From an uncultured Clostridia bacterium (GTDB lineage: Bacteria; Bacillota; Clostridia; TANB77; CAG-508), in NCBI GenBank assembly GCA_949280815.1, contig CASDJM010000001.1, forward strand, positions 1-41,035: a DNA stretch of 41,035 nt. The letters are read 5' to 3'. The position numbers were made by a program, and so were the translations under genes. Position 1 is the stretch's first letter; each line of letters begins with the position of its first letter. This document shows positions 9,111 through 20,446 of the stretch, piece by piece. The notes beneath the pieces are model-generated. The model was not told the origin of the DNA, made no database searches, and was given only the letters and a program-made list of their open reading frames with translations.

Positions 9111-9147
9111 AAAAAAAGAGCAAAGGGAAACATATCCCTAATTGCTC
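9111..9147 (-). terminator. Terminator of the A2-B2 operon
   Basis: On the - strand GAGCAA (9142-9147) pairs with TTGCTC (9118-9123), with an inner AGGGA/TCCCT pairing, followed by a run of eight T. It starts directly after the TAG stop of B2. Confidence 0.85.
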
Positions 9148-12100
9148 CTATTTTAATATGAACTTTTTAATTAGAATAATTCCTGCTACTAAGACTCCTA
9201 GTATACTTATAGCTATTATTGTATAACCAATATAATTCATGTCTAATCCTGTTGGTGGTGTAATAAGAACTGTTTCTCCATCATCATTATCATAATCTGA
9301 TGTTTCAGATTTGCTTGGTATATAACTTCCTGGCACCGTTATTAGTGATGAACCCCATAGCTTTATCGTTTTTACAATTTCAGCCTTATTCTCAAAGGAT
9401 GCGTCATCTTCTTTCGTAATATTAGATAATAACTTGCTAACTTTAAATTGAGTTGTTTCTTGTTCTGTTGGTTTTAAATCTTTTTCATAGGCTTTGTTTA
9501 TCAGAAGAACTCTTTGTGTCTTATTTAGTAAATCATTAACATCATCTGAGTTTTCCAACAATCCTTTTTTTATTAATTCTTTCTTAGCTGTATCTTCTTG
9601 TATAACATCTCCTAATGGATTTTCTTTTTCATCAAATGATATCTTATTATCCAAATAATCTATTACATTATCTGTCTTTAAAGTTACAATATTCTCATCA
9701 TTTTTTGGTACATATCCATACCAGTAAAAATTTTGATCTTTATAATCATTTTCACTTATATTAGTTACTTTTAATGCATATTCGATTTCTACATGAGCCC
9801 CTTGTACAAGTTCATTGTCTAATTCAAATTTAACTTGACCATTTGCCTGTGGTGATTTTGGAACATAAATTGCATCTTTTACATCATCTTCAAAAGTTTT
9901 CTTACCATCTTTTTCTACAATTTTGGAATCTATCAATACCATACCATTTGCCAATGTAATTTTAATATTTGTTACATCTTTATCCAATTTTAATACTTGT
10001 CTTGCTCTTTCTACAATTCCAAAATCTACGTTTCTTAAATAGTTTTTATTGTTATCTTTTTTGATAGCATAAATTCCATTCATTTTTATGCTTCCATCAG
10101 CATTTAATTCGTATTCATCTCTAACATCTGATGGTTTTGTATCATCATATTCTAGGTTAACTCTAAAGTCTGGAGTTGTAGAGTCCATTTTAGTAATTAA
10201 ATTGTCATTATTTCCATCAAGCAACTCTAATTGTCCACTATCTTGATAATCTAAAATTGTTGTCTTATTTGAATTGATTAGCAAACTGCTTTGCTCGTCG
10301 ATAGCTTTTCTTGTCTCATAATTATCCTTAGCATCTGAATATCTTTGGGCTCTATTCTTATACCACTCTAGATTTCCTTCACTTGCTCCTGCATCTCTAT
10401 AGATAGTTCCTTTGTAATCTTGTACACGGATTAATTCTTCCTTTCCATTATCCATATAAGTTTGTCCACCCCATGTAAATAGCACAAGATATTTATCTGG
10501 CAAAAATCCTCCTATGTAAAAATCTCCGTTTGCATCTGTCGTTGTAACAGATTTTTCCCAATTTCCATTTGATTCATTGTATCTATCTGCTAGTTCTCCG
10601 GTCCTTATTTAAATTCAATAACTCAACTTTTACATCTTTAACAACTGGTTCACCCTCTTTGTATTCTCCATCACCTTGTCTAACTTCCGCTGTCTTTAAT
10701 TCTCCTGTAGTAGTATCTATAAAGACTTTTCCATCCATTTTCCTTTCTTCTTGTAATACTAATTGCAAACCTGGTGCTTTGTCAGTATCATCTTCATAAG
10801 TCGTTTGATCATTTACATTTAAATTTCCTGGTTGTGAATCTTTATCAATAGATGCATATATGTCGTCACCTTTTTTCGTTGAATAAGAAGTGATTTCAGC
10901 AATATTAAATAATTTATTTTGATTACCTATTATATCTATTATATTTTCTGGTTTTACTTCTAGTTGTACATAAACAAAACTATCTTTCTGGTCTTTTACT
11001 TCTACTGAGCCTTTAAGTTTCATTTTGTAATAATCATTACTTCCTGAATTCACAAATTCAATTCCTAATTCAGTACCTGCTACAATGTCTCCTTGTTCAT
11101 TTACTTGTGTTCCTGCCTTAACATTATCAATACCATCTAAATATTTGCTATCATAATAGTCTTCGATTTCGTTAATAATTGTCTTTAAATTAGCTGAACC
11201 ATTCTTAATTCCTATCTTATAAGTCGCTTTTACCCTAATTGTATCATCTGTTTGGGCATTATCTGCATAAACATCTGATGCATATAATGCTCTTGTGTAA
11301 GATGCTGTCCCATATTCTGACTCAAATTTTACCCTTGGACTCATATTATATGGATCTTCTTTCCATAGTGATGGCTTATATCTATCTCCATATTGATAAA
11401 CATGAGTAGCATGATTAATCGTTACTTTTACTGTATTTAAGTCTTTTACTAAACTTAAATCAATGTGTTCCCTTGCTTCCATTCCTAGATTAATATTCTC
11501 TATTTCTTCCACTTCGTTTTTTCTAGCATATTCTGGTGTCATAATTCCATTTGAACCACCTATATAATCATTATATGCTTGATAGGTATCTGCTGCAATA
11601 ATATATTGTTCATCTACTCCACTTACTGGTGGACCTGGATTATCGCTATATCCATAATTATAATTTGATTCATCTCCATATAATAACGTACTTACTCGAT
11701 TTTCTGAATCATAGTCATATTGTAATTTATGAGCATTTGAATTTCCATAAGTAATCGTTTCATACCTACTATTAAATTCTGTTCTATTTTTTCCCTCTAT
11801 CGCCCTACTTCCATTTTTTATATTCATATCAAGCGTTGGTATTACAGATCGATAGCTCATACCGTTGTATGTAAATTCCATATAATATTCTGGCAATTTA
11901 TCAATTTCTACTCTTTCAAATTTATAAGCTCCCTTACTATCTGTTGTCTTCTCAGCACTATATATATTGCCATCTTTATCTTTTAGCTGAGCCACTGTTC
12001 CATTTTTATCTTTTAATTGAACTAGAATACCTTCTAATAATCTATCTCTGCTGTCATTATCATTATCACGATAAAGTCCATTTCCACCTTCTGTATCTTT

Positions 12101-15100
12101 TCCTATTTGTGGAATATCTTGCCATACATAACCAGAAAGATTAATGTATTTCCTTCTATTTTTTACTGTCACTTCACTAACATTAGTGTTTGTTGTATCT
12201 CTCGTACTATAAGATGGCTGTCTGTCTATTCTTACATTAGCAATTCTTCCTGTACCACTGCCACTGTTACTTGTCCAAAAAATATAATTATCGTCCAATT
12301 CATAAGCTTCACGATCTCCTAAAGATGTTTCTATGACTTGGTAATTCCCTACTAAAATATTGTGAATTTCTGTATTTCCACTGCTATCTGTTACAAATTC
12401 CGTTGCATCACTTTCACTGTTGGTTTCTCCCATCTCACTTAAAAGAACACTTCCCACTACTCTAGTTTGAGAATTCCCATAATTGTCTATCGCTACCAAA
12501 TAATTTCCATTTGGTAATCTTACTTTAAAGCTTACTTCTTCTAATGCACGACCACTATCTGGATCAATTTTTCTAATTCTTAAGTTTCCTGTTTGTTTTG
12601 GGTTGTTCAAATATACTACAACTTGTGGTATTGGCATTTCTATTGGTATTAGTGTTCCTTCTGGTCCTGGCATCCATATTGTTGGATCTTCAATTTCTAC
12701 TACCTGATTTACCATTACAGTATAGCCATAAAATGGACAAGACAACTCTTCTACTAAGTAAATTCCTGGTGTCAGACCAGAGAAATATGCCTCCCCACTT
12801 GCATCTGTAATAGCAGTTTGATAATAACCACCTGAACCTGTTACTCTAATAGCTACTCCTGCTAGTCTCTCCCCTGTATCCATATCTTGTTTTATAACTT
12901 TTAGTTCTCCCTCTGTTGAAGTAACTTCTGGTGTATTTTGAATTGTTTTCTCTATTGGCTTTTGTCCTGTTTCTGTCTTTGTTCCAAGCTCAATTGACCC
13001 ATCTATTTTCTGATAACCTGATGGTGCTACCACTTCAATTGCATAATAGGTTCCTGGTTCCAAATCCGTTAATTCTATCTTTCCTTCTCCATTTGTTGTA
13101 TATCTATAGTCTTCATCATCAAAAACGTTATCATAATTAGTTTTTACATAGGTATTATCTCTTCTAAGATATTCTTCTGTACCTCCCACATTTCTATAGA
13201 TTACAAATACAGCTCCTCGTAATTTTTTTCCAGTTTCATTTTCTTTCACTATCGTTAAATCAACATTTCCATGAATATTTTGAATCTTCTTCTCTATTGG
13301 TGCTTGTTGTTTCTCTGTAATATTTCCCAGTTGGATTTCCCCATCTATTTTCTGATAACCTGATGGTGCTACTACTTCAATTGCATAATAGGTTCCTGGT
13401 TCCAAATCTATTAATTCTATCTTTCCATCTCCATTTGTTGTATATCTATAGTCTTGATCATCATAAACATCAGTAAATTTAGTTTTTACATAGGTATGAT
13501 CTCTTCTAAGATATTCTATTACACCTCCTACATCTCTATAAATTACAAATTTAGCTCCTGATAATCTTGTTCCTCGTTCATTTTCTTTCACTATCGTTAT
13601 ACAAGCCCCTGTACTTTCTGGCGTATTTTTTATCGTTTTTGTTTTCTTTTTGCTCGTTGGACATGTTCCAAGTCGAACAGGATACTCTAATTGCTTATAA
13701 CCATTTGGTGCTTGCATTTCACGTGCAAAATAATCTCCTCCTACTTTTAAATTTTTTAATAATATTTCTCCATGTAGATTTGTTGTAAATCTATAATTTT
13801 GATTTTCCTTAATATCCTCATAACTAACTTTGCTATATTTATATTTGGTATATCCACTCACCATGTTTCCGCTTACTGGGCTAAGATATTGTCTACAGTA
13901 TTTGGTTTCTGTATCCTTGGCTTCGTTTTTACTTTGTGTATATTTATCATCTGCATACTTTTTATATTCCTCTGATTTTAGATACCATGATCCACCATCA
14001 TCTTTAACATATCTATAAATTATAAACTGAGCACCTACTAATGTTGTTCCTTTGTCATCTTCTTTAACTATCCTTAAATCAAAATCACTTTTCTCCTTAT
14101 TTTCAAATTCAACTTCTTGTTTATCTTCTGTTAATTTAACTACTTTGTAGTCAGGATTTGCAATCTCATAGTTTCCTACTGATTTAACTTCTTGAACATA
14201 ATACCATTGTCCCTTTAATCCTTCAAAATTAATCACTCCATTGCTATTTGTGGTCGCTTCTGCTATAAGGTCTCCTTTTTTCTTTTCGCTGGAAGATTTA
14301 TAAATTTTAAATTTTACCCCCTGTAAAGGCTTTCCGTCTTCACTTACTTTTCTAATTTTTAATGTCATTCTTGTCTTTTTAATTGCACTAAAAATACAAT
14401 CATTTTGTCCACTTTTATTACTTCCATTCGTATATCCTTGAAGAAATACAAATCTTCCTATATAGTGATTTGTCTTTATATCTTCTCTAAAATCATCTAT
14501 TTTTTCGCTATAATAATCCTTCGCCATATTAGAATTTTCAGCGTGAGGATTTAAATCTTTTGGTATTCCTAATGTTTCATTAAAATATTGAAATCGTCTT
14601 CCGATATACTTGAAATCTCATGATACACTTATAGCTTCTAAAATTTTTTGGTGTATCAGTTTCATTTGCTTTTACAGACTTATATGCAAAATAAGCCAAT
14701 TGATCAGCATACTCTAATGCCTTCACCTTTGTACTATCTGTAGTAGTTCTTTTGGTTTCAGTTACTTTTACATCACCATCTGCATTCTTTTTATATACTA
14801 CAACTTTGTCTTCTAAAACATCCATAATACATTCAATAATTTGTGTTTTAGCTACATTATGATCTGCTGGGCTAATACATATAACGGACTTACTATTATA
14901 ATTATAATTCGGAAGATCATTCCCATATATATCTATCTTTTTAGAATTTTTTACCATCTTGCTTGCATTAAAACTAAAATACGCATCTCTACTATTACTA
15001 GCTGCATACTGTAGATAGTCTGGCGTATCAGCATCATGCTTACTCTCTAATATATCCTCCAATTCTTCATCTGGCACATATAAAATATCTACAGCCAAAG

Positions 15101-15182
15101 TTATTTGGAAAAATGAGCAACAAAATAAGTTCACAAAAATCAAACCTAGCATAAGTACTATTTTAGTTAAAATTTTCCCCAT
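9148..15182 (-). CDS. B2: giant Cna-B/SdrD-B wall protein, TPxTG sorting signal
   Basis: 2010 aa when read through two CGGA sites (14600-14603, 10597-10600); otherwise split into three frames. Order: signal peptide (1-30), a unique N-terminal domain, then about six Cna-B (SpaA-like) domains starting near residues 265, 370, 525, 640, 760 and 865 (VKENERGTRLSGAKFVIYR, EPGTYYAIEVVAPSGYQK). An SdrD-B-like domain follows (GYVWQDIPQI, near 1010), then a KVFIDTTTG domain that contains the second site. The C-terminus is ITPPTGLDMNY, a membrane helix and a lysine tail: a sortase-type anchor. The start codon follows the A2 stop after one base, so the two are translationally coupled. Likely an adhesin or pilus-like protein stiffened by isopeptide bonds (inferred). 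Confidence 0.88.
10597..10600 (-). other. CGG recoding site 2 in B2
   Basis: In-frame GAC CGG AGA, with a stop four codons after the CGG. Skipping C gives GAC GGA GAA CTA: NKDGELADRYNESNG, continuing into the 484-codon downstream frame without interruption. Gly is residue 1528. Confidence 0.9.
12922..13605. repeat. Tandem duplication of a Cna-B domain in B2
   Basis: Two adjacent units of 342 bp (114 aa), about 12922-13263 and 13264-13605, are highly similar in DNA. For example ATCTATTTTCTGATAACC occurs at 13001 and at 13343. Each encodes IVKEN..G..L.GA.FVIYR to EVVAPSGYQKIDG. This points to a recent duplication or to gene conversion. Confidence 0.85.
14600..14603 (-). other. CGG recoding site 1 in B2
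   Basis: In-frame TAT CGG AAG, with a stop seven codons after the CGG. Skipping C gives TAT GGA AGA CGA: QVYGRRFQYFNETLGIPKDL, which joins the signal-peptide part to the 1334-codon central frame. Gly is residue 194. Confidence 0.88.
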
Positions 15183-15183
15183 C

Positions 15184-18100
15184 TTATTCCTCCTTCTTCC
15201 TCTTTTTATAAATCACATAAGCAACTATAATCAATGATAAAATAGCAACAATTACACCAATTGCAATAAACAATGCTCCTGTTCGTATAGAAATAATCAA
15301 CTCAGCTTTACTAATATCATCTTCATTATCATTTCTATTTCCTGGTACAGAATCTTCATCTATAATAGATAAATCATTTTTAGCATTTGCAATTTCAGCA
15401 ATATTAACACTTCTTCCTGTATTGTCTGCCGTCATCTGTTTTGTCAATACTAAAGTAAGTATTCTACTTTCTCCTGGTTTTATTACTTTATCCGCTAAAC
15501 TTGTACTATGAAGATTTCCATCTGCCCCAACAAACCAATCTTTATTCATTTCTGGACTAAACGCTAAGTCTTTTGGCATATAATCAACAATATCTGTAGC
15601 ATAGCCTTGAACTTCTCCTTCATTTTTTACTTCTATTTCATACTCTACTACAACCATACTACCTTCTATATATTTAGCACCAATTTCTATTTTTGCTAAC
15701 TTTGATTTATTATAAATATCTTCATCTGTTCCAGCTTTACTCCTAACAGTAACTTTACTAATACTTTTATCTAAGCTCAAATCAAATTTCATATTCTTTA
15801 TAAAACCTGCATCAATACTACTTATATTAGTATCCGTAATATTTATATTGTCTGACATAGCAACAATCTTTCCATCTTTTTCTTTTTGTACAACATCTGA
15901 ATTTCTGGTATTATTTACTCCTTCTTTCTGATATTGAGTAATACTATATAATAGAGAATCATATTCAAACATAACAATATAATTTCCTTCGTTTAAATCA
16001 CTAAATTGGTATCCTCCATTTCCATCTGTCTTAGTATCTTTTATAAGTTCTCCCGTATTACTGTTCAACAATCTTACATCTAAATTACTAATTTTTTCTT
16101 CATCTTCATCTCTTGCACCATCTTTATTACTATCTAACCAAGCCATACCTGAAATTGAATACAAATGGTTATTGTTATTATTATTGTTGTCACTATTATT
16201 GGTATTATCATCTTCGTTATCATCATCATCGTCATCACCATAATAGTCATCATTATTGTCTATTTCTATCTCATTTTCAATTGCTTCTAAATCCAAAACT
16301 CCATCCTCTTCCCAGGATAATGAAATATAACTCCTTACCATATCATCATAATTAACATCTTCGCCTGGATTGTTCCATACCAAAACCTCTGCAATATATT
16401 GAACTTTTTCTCCTGCTTTTAAAGCATACTCAATAACTGCTTTATTTGTTCCGCTGATTGTCGCATCTATTATTTCTCCATTTTCTCTTTTCAAATATGC
16501 CTTCTCTATTTTAGCATTTCCCTCTGTTACTTTATGTTCTATTTGCATTTCATTTGCATCTAATTGAGTATCGCTATTAGTTATATAAGCAGTATAAACA
16601 ATTTTATCTCCTATCTTTACTTTACTATCTTTTATATCAACCTCTTGATTAGCTGTTACCCTTGCTGTAACTCTTTTTAAATCTCTAGCCAAAGTATTGG
16701 AATAATATGTTGTATCTCCTAATTCAGCAGTACAATAAATAGTCCCTTTTTGAATAACTTCCTCACTTAGTATTTTTCCACATTCAAAAATCAAATTAAA
16801 ACCTAACTCCTTTTGTGCCCCTATTTTAGGAATTTTTATTTTTAATGTATTTTGTTCATATTCTATCACTTCAATTTTTGAACCATCATCAAACAAATCT
16901 TGTAAATCTTCTTCTAATTGTTTAGCTGAAGCAGAGCAAAATATTTCATCAGATGTCTGAATATTTAATATGATATCTTTTTGCTCTTCATTAGAATAAT
17001 TACTTATATTAAATCTAAAAGGAATCATATCCTCTTCATGTAATATAAAGCTCTCATTAAAATCATTTAACACTTCAACCGCAATTTTAGCATCCTTTAT
17101 TTTATTTGTAATCGTAGAAATAGCTTTTTCTTCTAAATCATCAGCCTTTATCTTGATACTACCTACTATATCAATTCCATCCTTCTTCTTTGGTGCAAAT
17201 TCATATGTAAAAGTAGCAGTCTCTCCATTTTTCAATATTTCTAGCGATTTTGTTACATTTTCAGCACTTTCGTCTCTTTCTGTTTTCACTATAATTTCTG
17301 GATTATCTGGATTATCAGTGACTTCAGCTTTTTCTCTTTTTTCAACATAATAAACAACATTACTATGTTCAGCCACAAATCCAAGATGATCCAAATCTTT
17401 CCCAGTATTATTAGTAACATTAACAGTATACTTAACAGGTTGTCCTTCAAAAATTTCCTCACCATCAGTCAATTCTTTATTAGCACTAATAGCAACAATT
17501 TCCGTTTTAATACCCTCATTTTCTGTGGTCACTCCTGTACCTGTAGTCTTCATTCCTTCTGTATATAACTCAATCCCAGAAGAAACATCTAATAATTGTC
17601 CATTCAAAGAATAAGAAACCTTGGTAGACTGAACAGTTTCTGCACCTTCTCCTAGCTGTGCAGGAATCCCCACCTGATAAGTCATATTCATTGACTCAGA
17701 TGGTTGCAACTCTTTGTTAAGTATAATTTTATAAGATTTTACCTCTTGCAAATTTTCGATTGATTCTTGCCAAGAATCAGCTTCTGCTTTAGCATTCTCT
17801 TCATTCGAATAATACACTTGTGAATTCTCACTATCAGTAACTACATTATGTATCAAACCAGCATCAAAATTACTACTATCCTCTGACAAACTTCCAACAA
17901 CTATAATTTGCTCAATAGGAGCATCATAATTATTAATAAAAGATTGATTTACAGTAGCCTTCCTTTGTTCCCCATCAACATCTAACTGAGCTTGTAATAC
18001 CTCACTATCAGCTGACTCTAACACAGTATTTTCACCATTAAAACCAGAAACATTACTATATAAAATAGCACCATATCTAGAATTTAGCTCAATATCAGCA

Positions 18101-20055
18101 CTAGTTTCATATTGAAGTTCACCAGCATTTTCATTTCTAAACAGCATCGTAATAGCAGACTTCATATTAGGAACATTCTTTTTAAAAGTCAAATCTGCAT
18201 TAATAACAATTTGTATTCCTTCTTCAACCTCTGTCCTAAAATCAATTTGTTCACCCTCAAACTGTAATCGTATTGTCCTTGTATTAGAATCATAAACTGA
18301 ATTTGTAGCATTCAAACCATCATTATATAAAATATTTACAGAATGAACATTAATTTCCTGTAACTCATCTGGCAACTTAATTTCCACATAAGGATTTTTA
18401 TATAAATCATATTTTTCACTATCTGATTTTAATATAGCAAGTATTTGCACATTTTCATTAGGATTCAGCACTGATAAATTTGAATTACTAATTTCTATTC
18501 TCGCTTCTGTACATGTATCTTCTAATGAAATTGTACTACTTACTGGTATTTTTCTCTCTCCAACACTTACTATTTTATCATTAATAAGACTATTAAAAAA
18601 TTTTAATTGTTCTCTATTATACCCTGTTGCTCCTTTTATATATTTTTCCATTTCAATCTGTAATGTACCAATATTAGTTGGTTGGCTACACACAATTCTA
18701 ACTTTCTCTAATAACTGTTCTTCTAGTGAAATAGATAACTCTCCTTTATCATTCCACTCACTTTCTTTATTAATTTCATTTATTATCTTATCATTATCCA
18801 CAAAAATACTAACAGAAAAATCATTACCCAAAATAGATTCTAAATTACTTTTTGTAAATTTTATACTTTTAATAAATGTAGTTCCATTTACACTACTCTT
18901 AATGCCACTTTCATTAGACAAATAATCCTGCATTTGTCCAATTTCTATGTTACCAATTCCTTCAAGAGTAGATATCTCTGTACTAATACTTTCCTGATAT
19001 GACGTATTTTTATTAGAATTTACATAAAGATATCCTTTATATATACTATTAGTTGCATCAACATTTACAGAAACACGGTTATCTACCTGTGTAATTTGTG
19101 TTTCTTTTACATTATCTTTTTCAATCACTTCATCTGTATAAAGTAAAACCTTAAGTTTTGCCTTTAAAGATACTGATAATTCCTCTTCTTTGAATCTTCT
19201 TGGATAATAATAAATAATTTTATATTCATCATTTTCTCCGTTATTATTCATATTTTGAATAGTCACAACTTTATTTTGCTCATCATAAATATACTTTTCT
19301 TTTCCAAACTGTGCTCCATTAATTAAGACATCTACACGTTCTGGTAATATACCTTCTATCTCCGGAACTGCAACTTCCAAAAACTTACCATGAACTAATG
19401 TATTATTTGCAACTTTCGAATTTACTTTTTGTTGAAGCAATGTTACATCATTTTCTAAATAAATATATTTATCTACATCTTGATTAATTGAAATCTCTGT
19501 ATTCTCTCTCCAAGAAATTTTGACCATTCTCTCACTAGTAATTTTTTTGCTTGCATTTTTATCATTTTTATAATCTCCTGTAAATATAACCTTTGTATCT
19601 TGAGAAATATATTCTTTACTAAGTTCATTTACCTTTTCAAAAACAATAGGAACATTAATTTCTACCATATTACCAGCAATAATTTGATTTAATTCAATTT
19701 CATTGGTATCTATATTAATATTTTTAATATATTCATTTTGAACTTCTTGTAATCTAAAATTAGAATTATCTATTTTAATTTTTCCATTTTCCAAAGCACC
19801 TACTTCTTTTACTGTAACCATAAGAACTAGATGATCTCCCTCTGAAACGATAGATTGCTTATTATAAGTACTTGTATTACCATCTTTAAAATAAGCATTA
19901 AATTCGACATTATTAACGTTTGTTGTAACGTTTAGTAGCTCACTTCCTTCTGCTAAAGCTATCACAATACTTTGCCCCACTATAATAAAATCTGCCATTA
20001 TTAATGTCATAATCAAAATAAATATCAAAATTATTTTTAATATTTTCTCCTTCAT
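15184..20055 (-). CDS. A2: giant membrane-anchored SdrD-B/DUF11-like surface protein
   Basis: 1623 aa, uninterrupted, with no in-frame CGG. A signal peptide or anchor (residues 5-35) is followed by a long series of beta-sandwich modules with sparse aromatic content, then DUF11-like segments (NVTNNTGKDLDHLGFVAEHS, AYITNSDTQLDANEMQIEH). An Asp/Asn-rich linker (near 1270-1305) leads into an SdrD-B domain with a calcium-type loop (GMAWLDSNKDGARDEDEE). A final DUF11-like repeat (IEVKNEGEVQGYATDIVDYM) precedes the motif AELIISIRTG, one membrane helix and a KKRKKEE tail. There is no sorting motif, so it is probably membrane-anchored. It has its own promoter and AAGGAGG site. Paralogue of A1 and A3; it heads the A2-B2 operon. 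Confidence 0.9.
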   Translation of the reverse strand: MKEKILKIILIFILIMTLIMADFIIVGQSIVIALAEGSELLNVTTNVNNVEFNAYFKDGNTSTYNKQSIVSEGDHLVLMVTVKEVGALENGKIKIDNSNFRLQEVQNEYIKNINIDTNEIELNQIIAGNMVEINVPIVFEKVNELSKEYISQDTKVIFTGDYKNDKNASKKITSERMVKISWRENTEISINQDVDKYIYLENDVTLLQQKVNSKVANNTLVHGKFLEVAVPEIEGILPERVDVLINGAQFGKEKYIYDEQNKVVTIQNMNNNGENDEYKIIYYYPRRFKEEELSVSLKAKLKVLLYTDEVIEKDNVKETQITQVDNRVSVNVDATNSIYKGYLYVNSNKNTSYQESISTEISTLEGIGNIEIGQMQDYLSNESGIKSSVNGTTFIKSIKFTKSNLESILGNDFSVSIFVDNDKIINEINKESEWNDKGELSISLEEQLLEKVRIVCSQPTNIGTLQIEMEKYIKGATGYNREQLKFFNSLINDKIVSVGERKIPVSSTISLEDTCTEARIEISNSNLSVLNPNENVQILAILKSDSEKYDLYKNPYVEIKLPDELQEINVHSVNILYNDGLNATNSVYDSNTRTIRLQFEGEQIDFRTEVEEGIQIVINADLTFKKNVPNMKSAITMLFRNENAGELQYETSADIELNSRYGAILYSNVSGFNGENTVLESADSEVLQAQLDVDGEQRKATVNQSFINNYDAPIEQIIVVGSLSEDSSNFDAGLIHNVVTDSENSQVYYSNEENAKAEADSWQESIENLQEVKSYKIILNKELQPSESMNMTYQVGIPAQLGEGAETVQSTKVSYSLNGQLLDVSSGIELYTEGMKTTGTGVTTENEGIKTEIVAISANKELTDGEEIFEGQPVKYTVNVTNNTGKDLDHLGFVAEHSNVVYYVEKREKAEVTDNPDNPEIIVKTERDESAENVTKSLEILKNGETATFTYEFAPKKKDGIDIVGSIKIKADDLEEKAISTITNKIKDAKIAVEVLNDFNESFILHEEDMIPFRFNISNYSNEEQKDIILNIQTSDEIFCSASAKQLEEDLQDLFDDGSKIEVIEYEQNTLKIKIPKIGAQKELGFNLIFECGKILSEEVIQKGTIYCTAELGDTTYYSNTLARDLKRVTARVTANQEVDIKDSKVKIGDKIVYTAYITNSDTQLDANEMQIEHKVTEGNAKIEKAYLKRENGEIIDATISGTNKAVIEYALKAGEKVQYIAEVLVWNNPGEDVNYDDMVRSYISLSWEEDGVLDLEAIENEIEIDNNDDYYGDDDDDDNEDDNTNNSDNNNNNNNHLYSISGMAWLDSNKDGARDEDEEKISNLDVRLLNSNTGELIKDTKTDGNGGYQFSDLNEGNYIVMFEYDSLLYSITQYQKEGVNNTRNSDVVQKEKDGKIVAMSDNINITDTNISSIDAGFIKNMKFDLSLDKSISKVTVRSKAGTDEDIYNKSKLAKIEIGAKYIEGSMVVVEYEIEVKNEGEVQGYATDIVDYMPKDLAFSPEMNKDWFVGADGNLHSTSLADKVIKPGESRILTLVLTKQMTADNTGRSVNIAEIANAKNDLSIIDEDSVPGNRNDNEDDISKAELIISIRTGALFIAIGVIVAILSLIIVAYVIYKKRKKEE

Positions 20056-20110
20056 AGTTTCCTCCTTATCGCGTCTGTCTACCTCAATGTTTTTGATATT
20101 CCCTTACTTT

Positions 20111-20139
20111 ACTATACATTACTATTTATAAAAAATCAA
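20111..20139 (-). promoter_or_regulatory. Sigma-A-type promoter of A2
   Basis: TTGATT (20134-20139), a 17-base spacer and TATAGT (20111-20116), about 55 bases upstream of the A2 start on the - strand. It resembles the promoter of A1 (same -35). Confidence 0.65.
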
Positions 20140-20327
20140 TGTATTTATTTTCCTATTTACTTCTTGTAGTTTCTATGCCTTTACGGAAATACTGTATTAA
20201 GTTTTCTTACTTTAATCTTTAAAATTCGTTTACAAATTCGTAATATTTGTAATATTTTTTTCAAAATCTTACCAAATAACTATTTGCGTAAGTATTTCAC
20301 CAGATTTCCCTAATTTGAGAATCCATT

Positions 20328-20375
20328 CGTCAACTTAATGTGTAATATATTATTTTTTTACACATTAAGTTGACG
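20328..20375. repeat. 18-bp perfect inverted repeat
   Basis: CGTCAACTTAATGTGTAA (20328-20345) and its exact complement (20358-20375), with a 12-base loop. No T-tract on either side, so not a typical terminator. It lies between the B1 terminator and the A2 promoter. Confidence 0.75.
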
Positions 20376-20396
20376 GCATTGGTTTGAGAACACACA

Positions 20397-20428
20397 AAAA
20401 AAGCAGAGGTTTTATTTTCTCTGCCTTT
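20397..20428 (-). terminator. Terminator of the A1-B1 operon
   Basis: On the - strand GCAGAG (20419-20424) pairs with CTCTGC (20403-20408), followed by TTTTTTT. It lies about 20 bases after the B1 stop. Confidence 0.85.
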
Positions 20429-20446
20429 TTATTGGTTAGTTATTCA

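Larger units (their letters stand above)
20056..20446. other. Intergenic region between the two surface-protein operons
   Basis: 391 bases without a gene. It holds the A2 promoter (20111-20139), an 18-bp inverted repeat (20328-20375) and the B1 terminator (20397-20428). The middle part (20140-20327) is AT-rich with nothing I can name. Confidence 0.7.

Noticed and set aside
16201..16260. CAT/ATT-rich stretch as a microsatellite
   Set aside because: It encodes the Asp-rich linker before the SdrD-B domain of A2.
16113..16355. Tyr/His-rich open frame on the + strand
   Set aside because: Shadow of the Asp/Asn-rich linker in A2.
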